Shown: positions 33,205-42,444 of the stretch, one piece after another | Position numbering within the stretch: position 1 is the first letter of the stretch | Layout: the number at the start of each line of letters is the position of its first letter | DNA from: Rhizobium croatiense | Lineage (GTDB): Bacteria > Pseudomonadota > Alphaproteobacteria > Rhizobiales > Rhizobiaceae | DNA length: 64,000 nt | Reading direction: 5' to 3' | Assembly (NCBI RefSeq): GCF_019793465.1 | Contig: NZ_JAILYJ010000004.1 | Span: 186,001 to 250,000, forward strand | Program-made: the position numbers and the translations under genes | Notes under the pieces: model-generated | The model's input: only the letters and a program-made list of their open reading frames with translations | The model's database searches: none | What the model was told of the DNA's origin: nothing

Positions 33205-33537
33205 TATATCAGCCCTGCCGGCTTTCGGGCCGGCTATGGCAATAAATGAGCGGTGTAATAAACCTATTGGACCCGGGGGCGGTACCCGGCGCCTCCACCA
33301 AAAACCGGCGGCAAGGAAGGCCGGCTTTTGATGGGGGCGAAACAGGATCGACAAGGGTGTAAAGATCGACTTTTTGCTCGGCATTGTACCGCCGTTATCG
33401 GGCTAAAATTGTAGTTGCAAACGACAACTATGCGGAAGCTCGTCTCGCTGCTTAATCGCGGTGTGACACTTCAATCAAAGTCCTAGTGGTTCGCACCTCT
33501 AGGCGGGGTCCGAAGGCACCTGGCAACAGAAGCCTTC
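33205..33537 (+). ncRNA. ssrA: Transfer-messenger RNA, circularly permuted two-piece form
   Basis: The tRNA-like 3' half comes first: stem CCGGG-N7-CCCGG, then CGCCTCC-A-CCA ending at 33300. An excised loop follows, then the 5' half beginning GGGGGCG (33333-33339), which pairs with CGCCTCC. This order is the hallmark of alphaproteobacterial two-piece tmRNA. The tag frame at 33417-33455 reads ANDNYAEARLAA and then TAA; the C-terminal LAA is a ClpXP signal. The outer ends are approximate; a GAAGGC...GCCTTC stem near 33512-33537 marks the 3' side. Confidence 0.92.
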
Positions 33538-33668
33538 ACCTTCTCCCTGCTGATGAAATCATGTATGCTGCGAAAAAACGTGACTCGGCTCCGGTCTTTC
33601 CCAAGGCGCCCGGACGTGGCATATAACCTTGTGAAAAGACTTCCGAACCGACGAAAGACAGGAAAAGC

Positions 33669-34184
33669 ATGGGGCAGGATCATATCCGCTACGACATTCT
33701 GGCGCAGGATGCACTTCGCGGCGTCATCCGCAAGGTTTTGGCGGAAGTCGCAACGACGGGCCGTCTGCCCGGCGACCATCACTTCTTCATCACCTTCCTG
33801 ACGGGTGCGGCCGGCGTACGCATTTCCCAGCACCTGAAGTCGAAATATCCAGAGCAGATGACCATCGTCATCCAGCACCAGTTCTGGGACCTGAAGATCA
33901 CCGAGACGCATTTCGAAATCGGCCTTTCCTTCTCCGACGTTCCGGAAAAGCTGGTCATTCCGTTCAATGCGATCCGCGGCTTCTACGATCCCTCCGTCAA
34001 TTTCGAGCTCGAATTCGATGTGCCGCTCGCCGATGGCGAGGAGCTGCCGTCCGGCGAGATCACCGCCTATCCGGTCGATGCCGCAGGAAAGCCTGACGAA
34101 ACCGCCGGCGCAAAACCGGCCGACGGCGAAGAGAAGAAACCGGGTTCCGTCGTCTCGCTCGACTCCTTCCGCAAGAAGCAGTGA
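33669..34184 (+). CDS. sspB: SspB-type ClpXP adaptor (alphaproteobacterial form)
   Basis: This is a 171-residue adaptor that binds ssrA-tagged proteins and delivers them to ClpXP. The folded domain (residues ~1-125) includes HHFFITFLTGAAGVRIS and VIPFNAIRGFYDPSVNFELEF. An acidic linker follows, ending in VVSLDSFRKKQ, a C-terminal ClpX-binding tail. It starts ~130 bp after the tmRNA gene, which encodes the tag it recognises. A terminator follows immediately. Confidence 0.93.
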   Translation: MGQDHIRYDILAQDALRGVIRKVLAEVATTGRLPGDHHFFITFLTGAAGVRISQHLKSKYPEQMTIVIQHQFWDLKITETHFEIGLSFSDVPEKLVIPFNAIRGFYDPSVNFELEFDVPLADGEELPSGEITAYPVDAAGKPDETAGAKPADGEEKKPGSVVSLDSFRKKQ

Positions 34185-34191
34185 TTTCAAA

Positions 34192-34214
34192 GGGAGGCCC
34201 AGCCTCCCTTTTTT
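34192..34214 (+). terminator. Rho-independent terminator after sspB
   Basis: GGGAGGC-CCA-GCCTCCC forms a 7-bp stem followed by six T residues, 8 bp beyond the sspB stop. Confidence 0.92.
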
Positions 34215-34234
34215 AAGGGATTTCAGCCATCGCC

Positions 34235-34429
34235 ATGAGCGCCGAAATCATCAATCTGCGCCAGTTCCGCAAGAAGCAGGCCCGCTCTGAGAAAGAGAAA
34301 CAGGCCGAGCAGAACCGTATTTCCTTCGGACGGACCAAGGCCGAAAAGCAGCTGACCCGCAGCCTGAACGAGAAGGCCGACAAGGCTCACCGCGACGGCC
34401 GGATCGAGACGGATGACGACGGCGCATGA
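34235..34429 (+). CDS. DUF4169-type small basic protein
   Basis: This is a 64-residue, highly charged protein opening MSAEIINLRQFRKKQARSEK and rich in Lys, Arg and Glu, probably a long helix. It matches the DUF4169 pattern of small proteins found next to sspB in rhizobia; the function is unknown. Its first residues (INLRQFRKKQ) echo the SspB tail (LDSFRKKQ), which could reflect a shared ClpX-docking motif. That resemblance is only an observation. Confidence 0.75.
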   Translation: MSAEIINLRQFRKKQARSEKEKQAEQNRISFGRTKAEKQLTRSLNEKADKAHRDGRIETDDDGA

Positions 34430-34533
34430 GGCTTCACGCAAAGCTGGAAAAGCCGAAAACGAATCTGCGATCAGCCACTTGCACGATTTGCTTGAATCGA
34501 CCTTCGAAGCCGATTGCGATGTGAACGTCCTTC

Positions 34534-34758
34534 ATGATTCGCAAGCACTCGGCAACACTGCATGGCCATCGCACCAGTTTTTCGCTGGAAGATGAATTCT
34601 GGGCCGAACTGAAGACGATCGCGGCAGGCCGCTCGATGTCGCTGGCCGCCCTGATTTCCGAGATCGACGACCACCGCCAGCCAGACAGCAACCTGTCCTC
34701 GGCGCTGCGGCTCCATGTGCTTTGCTGGGCGAAGGCCTCCGGTGGCCGCCAGCCGTGA
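34534..34758 (+). CDS. Ribbon-helix-helix domain protein
   Basis: This is a 74-residue protein with the ribbon-helix-helix pattern: a strand with RTSFSLEDEFWAELKTIAAGRSM and then SLAALISEIDDHR. Such proteins bind DNA as dimers; some are antitoxins, but no toxin gene is adjacent here. ATG at 34534 fits the family start. The gene ends 67 bp from the convergent AsmA gene and follows the DUF4169 gene by ~100 bp. Confidence 0.8.
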   Translation: MIRKHSATLHGHRTSFSLEDEFWAELKTIAAGRSMSLAALISEIDDHRQPDSNLSSALRLHVLCWAKASGGRQP

Positions 34759-34825
34759 CGCAGATATAAAGGCGATTCCGCTAACACGAAGACCTGAAGC
34801 GCCTCAGGTCAATCCCCGCGCGCCG

Positions 34826-37800
34826 TCATTGCGCCTGAACGCCCGGCACCTGATCGAAATTGAGTGGACCGGGCTGGGCCTGCCCGTTGCGCCGCGCCGC
34901 TTCCGCAGCTGCCCTCGCCTGCGCATCGGCCTTGTCCCTGGCTTCCGCCGCGCGCGCGGCCTCCGCCTCGGCGGCCGCCTTCTGCGCCGCCGCTGCTTGT
35001 GCCAGTGCGCGCAACCGCTCTTCCTCCGCCTGCCTTTGCCGCTCGATCTCGGCGGCCCTGACGCGCTCGGCGTCATTGAACCGATAGAGCGCGGCCTCGC
35101 GACGCAACCGCTGCTTTTCGAGCACGATCGCCTGCAGCCGCTCGACGCGCCGCCGTTCGCGTTCGAAGGCGCGCAGCGACAGGTAGCTGGTGATATCGGT
35201 CACATCCATCGTCTTGCCGGGGGACGGCAACAGGCCGGAAAAATTCAGCCTGAGCGCCGGCTCGGCGCCGGGAAGCGTTTCCGTACCGGGATTGAGGCCG
35301 ATACCGACCGTCGCACTGATCCGCTCTTCCGGCAGCGCAATCTGTGCATCAGCGGTGACGCGGGCCAGATCGTTGGCGACGGTGACATTCTGCACCCTCA
35401 GCGTCCCGTCGGTAATATTGAAAGGAATGCCGAGCGGCGGCAGCTTCGCCTCGCCGTTGCTGAGCAGCGTCTCGACGATCGGGTGCACCTTGCCGGCATT
35501 GATCTGTTCCTGCATCGTGTCGGTTGCGGCAAGCAGCGGCGGAAGGATGGCAAGGTTCAGTCCGCGTACGCTGGTGTCGCCGAGCCGCAATTCACCCGAA
35601 CCGTTGAGCGAGCTGGCGATTTCGCCGACCGTCTTGCCCGAGGCCTCCATTGACAGCGACAGGCCGAACTTACCATTGGCGATCGGCGCACCGTCACGCA
35701 GCCAGACGACGCCGGCAAGATCGGAATCGGCAAGCGCAAGCTTCGTCTGCAGGAAACCCGTGCCGTCGGCATTGGTAAAAAGCAGGTTGCCGGAGAGCTT
35801 GCCACCGTCCCAGTTGCCGGCCATGTCGTTGAGCTGCAGTTCGTCGCCCTTATAGGCGACGTTGCTGGTAAAATCGGACACTGCCGTTTCCGGCAGGCCG
35901 GGCCAGAACTCCTTGGCCGAAAGTTTCACCTTGACGTCGAGATCCTTGAAGACGGGCAAGCCCAAGGGGGCCTTTGTCAGCGCACCGTTGGCGGGATCGA
36001 CGATCTGGCCGAATATAGCCTCGCCCAGCCAGCCGGCATCGGCTTTGGAGAGCGTTAGCGCGCCACTCGCCGTCGTTTTCGCGGCCTTCCGATCGAAGTT
36101 CAGTGCCCCTGAAAATGCGTTGTCGGCCGCATGCCCCTTGATATCGGACAAGGCGATCTTGTCGCTGTCGACGGCGGCATTGGCCTGCAGGCCGAACGGC
36201 AATCCCGTTCCGGTCTGCGGCAGGGCGATGCCGTTCATGATGAGATAGGGGTCGATATCGGCGCTATCGAGCGAAAGCGCGATCTGACCATTCATGAAAC
36301 TCTCCGGCCGGACATCGATCTTGCCGTTAGCGGTAAACGAAGTCCGGTCGGTGGCAAAGGTCAGCGCCGCATCGGCGGGATCATTGCCCGATGCCTTCAC
36401 CTTCAGCGTCAGGCGGCCGTTGGCGCCGACATCGACCGGCAGCGGGTCGAGCCCGGCCTGGCCGAAGAGGATCGACGGCACGGCGTTTTCGAGCGTCGCC
36501 TCGAGGCTCGTCGTGCCGTTGCCGGTCAGCGCCAGCAGATCGGACATGCGATAGTCGAGATTGACGCGGCTGCCGTTCGCCACACCGGCCAGCGTCACCG
36601 TCAGCGCATTGCCTTCGTCGCCGCCGAGCGTCAGCGCGCCGCGCAATGCCGTATTGCCGTACCAGCCGGAGTTGCGCACCAGCCGGTCGAGCACCGGGTG
36701 GTGCGGCAGATGCTCGCGCAGCATGGTGAAGAAGCCGCCGGGATCGGCCGACTTGAAGGTGATCTCGCCCGCACCCTTGTAGTCGAGCAGCGAGCCTTCC
36801 GCCCGGCCCGTCGCCGTCAGCTCGGCGCCGGCGAGATTCTTGACCGACAACCGGTCGACCGCAAGCGCCCCGTCGGCGATCGTGAAGGTGGTTTCGACAT
36901 TCTCGGCTTCGACGCCGAAGGCGGTGAACTTATCGGCCTTGAGCTGGGCGGCGATCTTGTGATCGAGGACATTATCGCCGCTATCCTGGCCTGTCGCGAG
37001 CCCGGCCAGCGCCTGCAGCGCGTCAAGATCGAGCGTGTCGCCGTTCAGCGCCACCGATAGGGTCGGCGTCTGGCCGGAGATCGCCTGCCGCTCCAGCCTG
37101 CCCTTCAGCGTCGCCGACCCGACGGCGATTTCGAGATTCTCGAACCGCTGCAATTCATGAGTGAGGCTGACATTGGCGGAAAAACCGGCCTGCCGCAATT
37201 GCCGGATGGCCGGATCGACCGAGCCGGCCAGCCAGGAGGCAAGCCCCGTCGGCTGGTTCGAGGCCAACACGATCTGGCCGTTGAACGAGGGCTCGCCCTG
37301 AAGCAGGAGCTTGCCCTTGCCTTCCACCAAGGTGCGCCCCGGCAGCGTGCCGATAGCGCTGTCGATCATCCAGCCGGTGCCGGCCGGCTCCAGCTCCAGT
37401 TGCACGTCGCGCAGCGTCGTGTCGCCGGCGACGATTGCCGGCAGCTTGACGCTCGCTTTGCCCGGCACTTGCGGGATCGGCACCTGCGCAACGATATCGA
37501 TCAGCGAATTCAATCGCTGGCGCGCCGAAACCGCGGGATCCCGCGTCGTCTTGCCGGCTGCGCCTTCATTGCCGATGCGGTTGACGTCGATCTGCTGCCC
37601 GTCGGCCGTCAGCAGGAATTCCGGCGCATTGCCGGTGTCGAGCGTCGCCTCGCCTGTTATGACATAGGGATCGTCCGTCGGGCCGATCTCCATCCGGTAT
37701 TCGGGAATGCGGATGCGTTCGTTGGTAAGTTCGAAGCGACCCTTGACCCGCGGCGGCTGCTCGTTCTTGTTCGCCGATTTGGCGCTGTTGCGGTTTTCGA

Positions 37801-38530
37801 TCGCCGCTGAAAGCTGGCCCTGGTAGTTCGGCTTGCGATCGACGAGCTTCAGCTCGCCGTCAAGATCGATGCTGATCGGATGCTTATCAGGGGAAAGCTT
37901 CGTGCGCATGCGCAGCACGCCCTTCTCGTCCGGCTGGCTGCTCGAGAGCGAGAAATTCCCATGTTCGCCGTCGAGCGCCGCATCGCCCTCGATGCGCCAG
38001 GGACCGGCCAGCGACTTGGCCGACATCTCCGCATTCAGGCCGGTGATGCGGCGGCCCCGGCCCGACTGGTCGTCGATGAATTCGACTTCTCCGCCGCTAA
38101 CATGCACATTTTCGAGGACGACCGTTTTCGCCGGTATTTCGGCGCGGCTGCCGCGCATCCAGTCGAGGGTACCGTCTTTGAGCAATCTGAGGCGCACCTT
38201 CGGATTGACGACGCGCATGTCGAAAATCAGCGCCTCGCCCGACAGGAAAGGCGCAAGCTCCGCATCCATGGAAAACTGTTCGACCTTGACGATCGGCGTG
38301 CCGTCGGCTTCCTGGCCGACACGCACGTCATGCAGCGTGACCGACGGAAACGGCAACAGGCGGGCATCGACCGTGCCGTGGACGGTGACTTTCTTGCCGA
38401 TGATGCGGCTTGCCTGATCCTCGAAGTTCTTGCGGAAATCCGTCCAGTCGATGAACAGCGGCGCAAGCAGCGCCACAAACAGCGCTACGACGATCACTCC
38501 CCCCAGAAAGACGAGGAACCGGCCTACCAA
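34826..38530 (-). CDS. Large AsmA-family membrane-anchored protein
   Basis: This 1234-residue protein belongs to the AsmA/TamB-like repeating beta-groove group, thought to move phospholipids toward the outer membrane. An N-terminal transmembrane helix lies at residues ~4-26 (FLVFLGGVIVVALFVALLAP), followed by FIDWTDFRKNFEDQASRIIGKKVTVHG, typical of AsmA. The C-terminal domain around 1000-1110 precedes a highly charged Arg/Glu/Ala coiled-coil tail (~1120-1215), which is unusual. The start is TTG at 38530 with GGAGA upstream. The gene stands alone. Confidence 0.9.
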   Translation of the reverse strand: MVGRFLVFLGGVIVVALFVALLAPLFIDWTDFRKNFEDQASRIIGKKVTVHGTVDARLLPFPSVTLHDVRVGQEADGTPIVKVEQFSMDAELAPFLSGEALIFDMRVVNPKVRLRLLKDGTLDWMRGSRAEIPAKTVVLENVHVSGGEVEFIDDQSGRGRRITGLNAEMSAKSLAGPWRIEGDAALDGEHGNFSLSSSQPDEKGVLRMRTKLSPDKHPISIDLDGELKLVDRKPNYQGQLSAAIENRNSAKSANKNEQPPRVKGRFELTNERIRIPEYRMEIGPTDDPYVITGEATLDTGNAPEFLLTADGQQIDVNRIGNEGAAGKTTRDPAVSARQRLNSLIDIVAQVPIPQVPGKASVKLPAIVAGDTTLRDVQLELEPAGTGWMIDSAIGTLPGRTLVEGKGKLLLQGEPSFNGQIVLASNQPTGLASWLAGSVDPAIRQLRQAGFSANVSLTHELQRFENLEIAVGSATLKGRLERQAISGQTPTLSVALNGDTLDLDALQALAGLATGQDSGDNVLDHKIAAQLKADKFTAFGVEAENVETTFTIADGALAVDRLSVKNLAGAELTATGRAEGSLLDYKGAGEITFKSADPGGFFTMLREHLPHHPVLDRLVRNSGWYGNTALRGALTLGGDEGNALTVTLAGVANGSRVNLDYRMSDLLALTGNGTTSLEATLENAVPSILFGQAGLDPLPVDVGANGRLTLKVKASGNDPADAALTFATDRTSFTANGKIDVRPESFMNGQIALSLDSADIDPYLIMNGIALPQTGTGLPFGLQANAAVDSDKIALSDIKGHAADNAFSGALNFDRKAAKTTASGALTLSKADAGWLGEAIFGQIVDPANGALTKAPLGLPVFKDLDVKVKLSAKEFWPGLPETAVSDFTSNVAYKGDELQLNDMAGNWDGGKLSGNLLFTNADGTGFLQTKLALADSDLAGVVWLRDGAPIANGKFGLSLSMEASGKTVGEIASSLNGSGELRLGDTSVRGLNLAILPPLLAATDTMQEQINAGKVHPIVETLLSNGEAKLPPLGIPFNITDGTLRVQNVTVANDLARVTADAQIALPEERISATVGIGLNPGTETLPGAEPALRLNFSGLLPSPGKTMDVTDITSYLSLRAFERERRRVERLQAIVLEKQRLRREAALYRFNDAERVRAAEIERQRQAEEERLRALAQAAAAQKAAAEAEAARAAEARDKADAQARAAAEAARRNGQAQPGPLNFDQVPGVQAQ

Positions 38531-38619
38531 TGCAAGGATTCTCCATTCGGGATTCTATTGCCGACACTAGCGCTATTCATGCCGGGGGCAAGGCCCAAGT
38601 TCATGAGAATATTCCGTTT

Positions 38620-40032
38620 TCAGCCGTGATGGAAAATCTTGCCGGGATTGAAGATGCCGTCTGGATCGAGCGCCTGCTTCACCTGTCGCATCAGATCCAC
38701 CGTGCCTCCCAGCTCCTGCTCCAGGAAGGCCATCTTTCCCTGCCCGATTCCATGTTCGCCGGTGCATGTCCCGTCCATGTCGAGCGCCCGCCGGTTGAGC
38801 CGCTGCACGAAGCTCTCGGCCATGGCAATGTCGTCGGCGCGTTTATCATCGAACAGCAGCAGCACGTGGAAGTTCCCGTCGCCGGCATGACCGACGATTG
38901 GGCCGAGCAGCCCGTGTTCCTCGATATCCGCCTGGGTTTGCGAAACGCAATCGGCAAGCCGCGATATCGGAACACAAACATCGGTCGAAAGTGCGGCAAG
39001 CCCTGGCGCCAGCGCCCTGGCCGACCAATAGGCATCGTGGCGCGCCTTCCAGAGTTTGGTCCGCTCCTCGGCATTGGCGGTCCAGAGGAATTCGCTCCCA
39101 CCGCATTCAGCGGCAATCTCGGCAAAGGCTGCCGATTGCAGCGGCACGGTTTCGTCGGTGCCGTGGAATTCGAGAAACAGTGTCGGGCTTTCGGCATAGG
39201 AAAGCCCGGAATAGGCATTGCACGCCCGCATCTGCACCGCATCGAGCAACTCGATGCGCGCCACCGGAATGCCCATCTGGATCGTCATGATGACGGCATC
39301 GCAGGCCGCCTTGATGCTCGGAAAGGCGCAGACGCCACCGGCGATTTTCTGCGGGATCGCCTGCAGGCGCAGCGTCACCGAGGTCAATATTCCGAGTGTG
39401 CCTTCGGCGCCGACAAAGAGCCGCGTCAGGTCGTAGCCGGCCGAGGACTTGCGGGCACGCCGGGCGGTACGGATTTCCTCGCCATTGGCGGTGACCGCCG
39501 TGACGGCGAGCACATTGTCCTTCATCGTCCCGTAGCGTACGGCATTGGTGCCCGAGGCCCGCGTCGACGCCATGCCGCCGATCGACGCATTGGCACCGGG
39601 ATCGATCGGGAAGAACAGGCCGGTATCGCGCAGGTGGATATTCAAGGCCTCGCGAGTGATACCGGGCTCGACCGTGCAGTCGAGATCCTCGGGATTGACC
39701 TCGAGCACGCGGTTCATGCGGCTGAAATCGATCGAAATACCGCCATTGGCGGCATTGACCTGTCCCTCCAGCGAGGAGCCGGTGCCGAAGCCGATCACCG
39801 GCACCTTGTGGGTCGCGCAGACCCTGACCGCCATCTTCACATCCTCGGCACTCTCGGCAAAGAGCACACCGTCTGGCAGCTGCGACGGAATATAGGTGGT
39901 CGTATGGGCATGCTGTTCGCGGAAGGATTGGCCGGTCTGGAAGCGCTCTCCGAAGCTCTGCTTGAGAATGCCGAGCACAGCGGCAATGCCCGCCTCGTTG
40001 CGTGTGCCGGCCTTTGCGTCCTTCAGCGCCAT
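38620..40032 (-). CDS. GlcD/D-lactate dehydrogenase-like FAD-linked oxidase
   Basis: This is a 470-residue FAD-binding-4 enzyme. The FAD motif GFGTGSSLEGQVN is at 81-93, followed by PGANASIGGMASTRASGTNAVRYGTMKDNV and the C-terminal FAD-oxidase domain with GHAGDGNFH and GTCTGEHGIGQGK. It oxidises a 2-hydroxy acid such as D-lactate or glycolate; the substrate is not decidable. ATG at 40032 follows GGGAGATC. No partner glcE/F genes lie beside it, so it resembles single-subunit D-lactate dehydrogenases. Confidence 0.88.
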   Translation of the reverse strand: MALKDAKAGTRNEAGIAAVLGILKQSFGERFQTGQSFREQHAHTTTYIPSQLPDGVLFAESAEDVKMAVRVCATHKVPVIGFGTGSSLEGQVNAANGGISIDFSRMNRVLEVNPEDLDCTVEPGITREALNIHLRDTGLFFPIDPGANASIGGMASTRASGTNAVRYGTMKDNVLAVTAVTANGEEIRTARRARKSSAGYDLTRLFVGAEGTLGILTSVTLRLQAIPQKIAGGVCAFPSIKAACDAVIMTIQMGIPVARIELLDAVQMRACNAYSGLSYAESPTLFLEFHGTDETVPLQSAAFAEIAAECGGSEFLWTANAEERTKLWKARHDAYWSARALAPGLAALSTDVCVPISRLADCVSQTQADIEEHGLLGPIVGHAGDGNFHVLLLFDDKRADDIAMAESFVQRLNRRALDMDGTCTGEHGIGQGKMAFLEQELGGTVDLMRQVKQALDPDGIFNPGKIFHHG

Positions 40033-40181
40033 CTCTTTGATCTCCCTGCCATTCCAAGGAACCACGTCGTGTTTCGTGGGACCAGGGAGGGTATGCGGCA
40101 AGTCAAAGCGGCTGTCCAGTTAAGAATGGGAGAAGATTTCATTCCCCTTTTGTCATAGGACGGTCCGCTTTGTCCGACACC

Positions 40182-41216
40182 TCAGACGATCGGCGGATTG
40201 AGCCGGGCGAAGCCCTCCTGCCGTCGATATGGGAAATAGGGATAGGGCGCCGTCGCGGCGCTGACTGCGTCGAACCTTTCGATCTGCTCCTTCGACAGGC
40301 TCCAGCCGACGGCACCGAGGTTCTGCCTGAGTTGCTCTTCGTTGCGGGCGCCGATGATGACGCTCGACACCGTCGGCCGGCCGAGCAGCCAGTTGATGGC
40401 GATCTGCGGCACCGTCTTGCCCGTCTCCGTTGCGACGGCGTCCAGCACCTCGACGATGTCGTAGAGCTTCTCGTCGTCGACAGGCGGGCCGTATTGCGCC
40501 GTCTCGTGCAGGCGGCTTGCCGCGGGCAGCGGCTCACCGCGGCGGATCTTGCCGGTCAGCCGCCCCCAGGCGAGCGGGCTCCAGACGAGAGCGCCCACGC
40601 CCTGGTCGGCGCCGAGCGGCATCAGTTCCCATTCGTAATCCCGCCCCGCCAGAGAATAGTAGACCTGGTGGGCGACATAACGCGGATGGCCGTGGCGCTC
40701 GGCGGTCGCCAGCGACTTCATCAGTTCCCAGCCGGCAAAATTGGAAACGCCGATATAGCGGATCTTGCCGGAGGCGATGAGCCCGTCAAGCGTCGACAGC
40801 ACCTCCTCGACCGGCGTCGAGGCGTCGAAAGCGTGAAGCTGCAGAAGGTCGATATAGTCGGTCCCAAGCCGCCGCAGCGCCTCCTCGGTCGCGCGGATCA
40901 GCCGCGCCCGCGACGTTCCCCAGTCCTGCGGTCCCTCACCCGTCGGCAACGCCGTCTTCGTCGAGATCAGCACGGCATCGCGCCGGCCGCGGATCGCCTG
41001 GCCGAGCACTTCCTCGGAAGCGCCGGCCGAATAGACATCCGCCGTATCGAAAAGATTGACGCCGGCTTCGAGACAGATGTCGACGAGCCGTCGCGCCTCC
41101 TCGGCATCGGTATTGCCCCATGCGCCAAACAGCGGCCCGCTGCCGCCGAAGGTGCCGGCGCCGAAGCTCAAGACTGGCACCCTCAGGCCGGATGCGCCGA
41201 GATTTCTATATTCCAT
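40182..41216 (-). CDS. Aldo/keto reductase
   Basis: This is a 344-residue NADPH-dependent reductase of the Tas/YghZ-like AKR group. The catalytic region is LFDTADVYSAGASEEVLG, with the Lys in LISTKTALP and the His in LLQLHAFD. Cofactor-binding SSVIIGARNEEQLRQNL lies near the C-terminus. ATG at 41216 gives the family N-terminus MEYRNLGASGLRVP. It is divergent from a LysR regulator 92 bp away, which probably controls it. It is distinct from the shorter AKR at 16565. Confidence 0.9.
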   Translation of the reverse strand: MEYRNLGASGLRVPVLSFGAGTFGGSGPLFGAWGNTDAEEARRLVDICLEAGVNLFDTADVYSAGASEEVLGQAIRGRRDAVLISTKTALPTGEGPQDWGTSRARLIRATEEALRRLGTDYIDLLQLHAFDASTPVEEVLSTLDGLIASGKIRYIGVSNFAGWELMKSLATAERHGHPRYVAHQVYYSLAGRDYEWELMPLGADQGVGALVWSPLAWGRLTGKIRRGEPLPAASRLHETAQYGPPVDDEKLYDIVEVLDAVATETGKTVPQIAINWLLGRPTVSSVIIGARNEEQLRQNLGAVGWSLSKEQIERFDAVSAATAPYPYFPYRRQEGFARLNPPIV

Positions 41217-41308
41217 GGCTCTGTCTCCTGTGTTTCTCCTGAGATAGACCCGGCCCCCGTGGTGATATAGATTGCCTTTCAGCAAAGCATTTGTGATTTG
41301 AATTCATC

Positions 41309-42211
41309 ATGGGCCGCCAGGACATCAACCGCTCCGGCGAGATGGAAATCTTCGTCAGCGTCGTCGAGCGCGGCGGCTTTTCCGCGGCCGCCACGGTGCG
41401 GCGCATGACGCCGTCCGCCGTCAGCAAGCTCGTCGCCCGGTTGGAGGCTCGCCTCGGCGTTCGCCTCGTCAACCGCTCCACCCGCAAACTGCAGCTGACA
41501 CCGGAGGGATGCGCCTTCTATGAGCGCAGCATCGCCATCCTTGCCGATATCGCCGAGGCCGAACGCCAGGCCTCATCCGGCGAGGAAGCGGCAGGCCGCA
41601 TCCGCATCAACACCAGCGGCTCCTTCGGCAATCATGTGCTGGCGCCGCTCGTGCCCGCCTTCATGGCGCTTCATCCCGCTGTGACGCTGGATATTGCCCA
41701 TACCGACAGCATCGTCGACCTGATGGCGGAGCGCGCCGACGTCGCGATCCGCGCCGGGCCGTTGAAGAGTTCCAGCCTGATCGCCCGCAAGCTCGGCGCC
41801 ACCGGCAAGATTATCGTTGCCTCGCCTGATTACCTCAGGCGTCACGGCGAACCGCGCACGGTCGCCGATCTTCGTCGCCATTGCCGTATCGGCTTTTCCT
41901 ATGCCCGCGCCATCGAGGGCTGGCCGATGCGGGAGGACGGCGAGACGGTGACGATCCCCATCACGCCCGGCATTCAAGTCGCAGACGGCGAAGCGATGCG
42001 GCATCTCGCTCTGTCCGGCGCCGGCCTTGCCCGACTGGCCGCCTTCACTGTACGCGCCGATATCGAGGCAGGTCGGCTGGTGCCGGTGCTCGAAGGGGCA
42101 AACCCCGGCGATCTCGAGGAGTTCTACGTCCTTTATATCGGCCAGGGCGGCCCACTGCCGGCGCGGGTACGCGCCTTGCTCGATTTTCTCGCCGGCCATG
42201 TGCGGCTCTGA
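41309..42211 (+). CDS. LysR-family transcriptional regulator
   Basis: This is a 300-residue LysR protein. The winged helix lies at residues ~10-68 (GEMEIFVSVVERGGFSAAA, then MTPSAVSKLVARLEARLG). The effector domain has ADVAIRAGPLKSSSLIARKLG. It resembles the regulators that sit opposite aldo/keto reductase or quinone reductase genes. The 92-bp divergent gap with the AKR gene is the likely operator region. Confidence 0.92.
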   Translation: MGRQDINRSGEMEIFVSVVERGGFSAAATVRRMTPSAVSKLVARLEARLGVRLVNRSTRKLQLTPEGCAFYERSIAILADIAEAERQASSGEEAAGRIRINTSGSFGNHVLAPLVPAFMALHPAVTLDIAHTDSIVDLMAERADVAIRAGPLKSSSLIARKLGATGKIIVASPDYLRRHGEPRTVADLRRHCRIGFSYARAIEGWPMREDGETVTIPITPGIQVADGEAMRHLALSGAGLARLAAFTVRADIEAGRLVPVLEGANPGDLEEFYVLYIGQGGPLPARVRALLDFLAGHVRL

Positions 42212-42444
42212 TGCATCGAACAAGATGGCACACACGAAAACAATGACTTGGACCTGTCACTTGAATCAACCTCACACCCGGGATAGCCGACCAGCCAGAT
42301 TTCGCAATTGACCGCGCTCACGGTCCCCGCCTATACCGGGGCCGCGCCGACCGGCCTTGCAGCCGGCCTCTCTTCGTCGAGCCGGAGCTTCCTTCCATCT
42401 TCAGCCTCCGGGCTTGACACCGGCCAGGAAAGACATGGGGAAAC

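Noticed and set aside
34534-34758. Toxin-antitoxin pair at the ribbon-helix-helix gene
   Set aside because: No toxin-like gene lies on either side; the neighbours are DUF4169 and a convergent AsmA gene.
38530-40158. 542-codon plus-strand frame opposite the FAD-linked oxidase
   Set aside because: The minus strand has clear FAD-binding motifs; the plus-strand translation resembles no protein family.
42212-42444. Small gene or riboswitch in the 233-bp gap before the AbrB-family gene
   Set aside because: No reading frame with a ribosome-binding site and no recognisable riboswitch fold was found.
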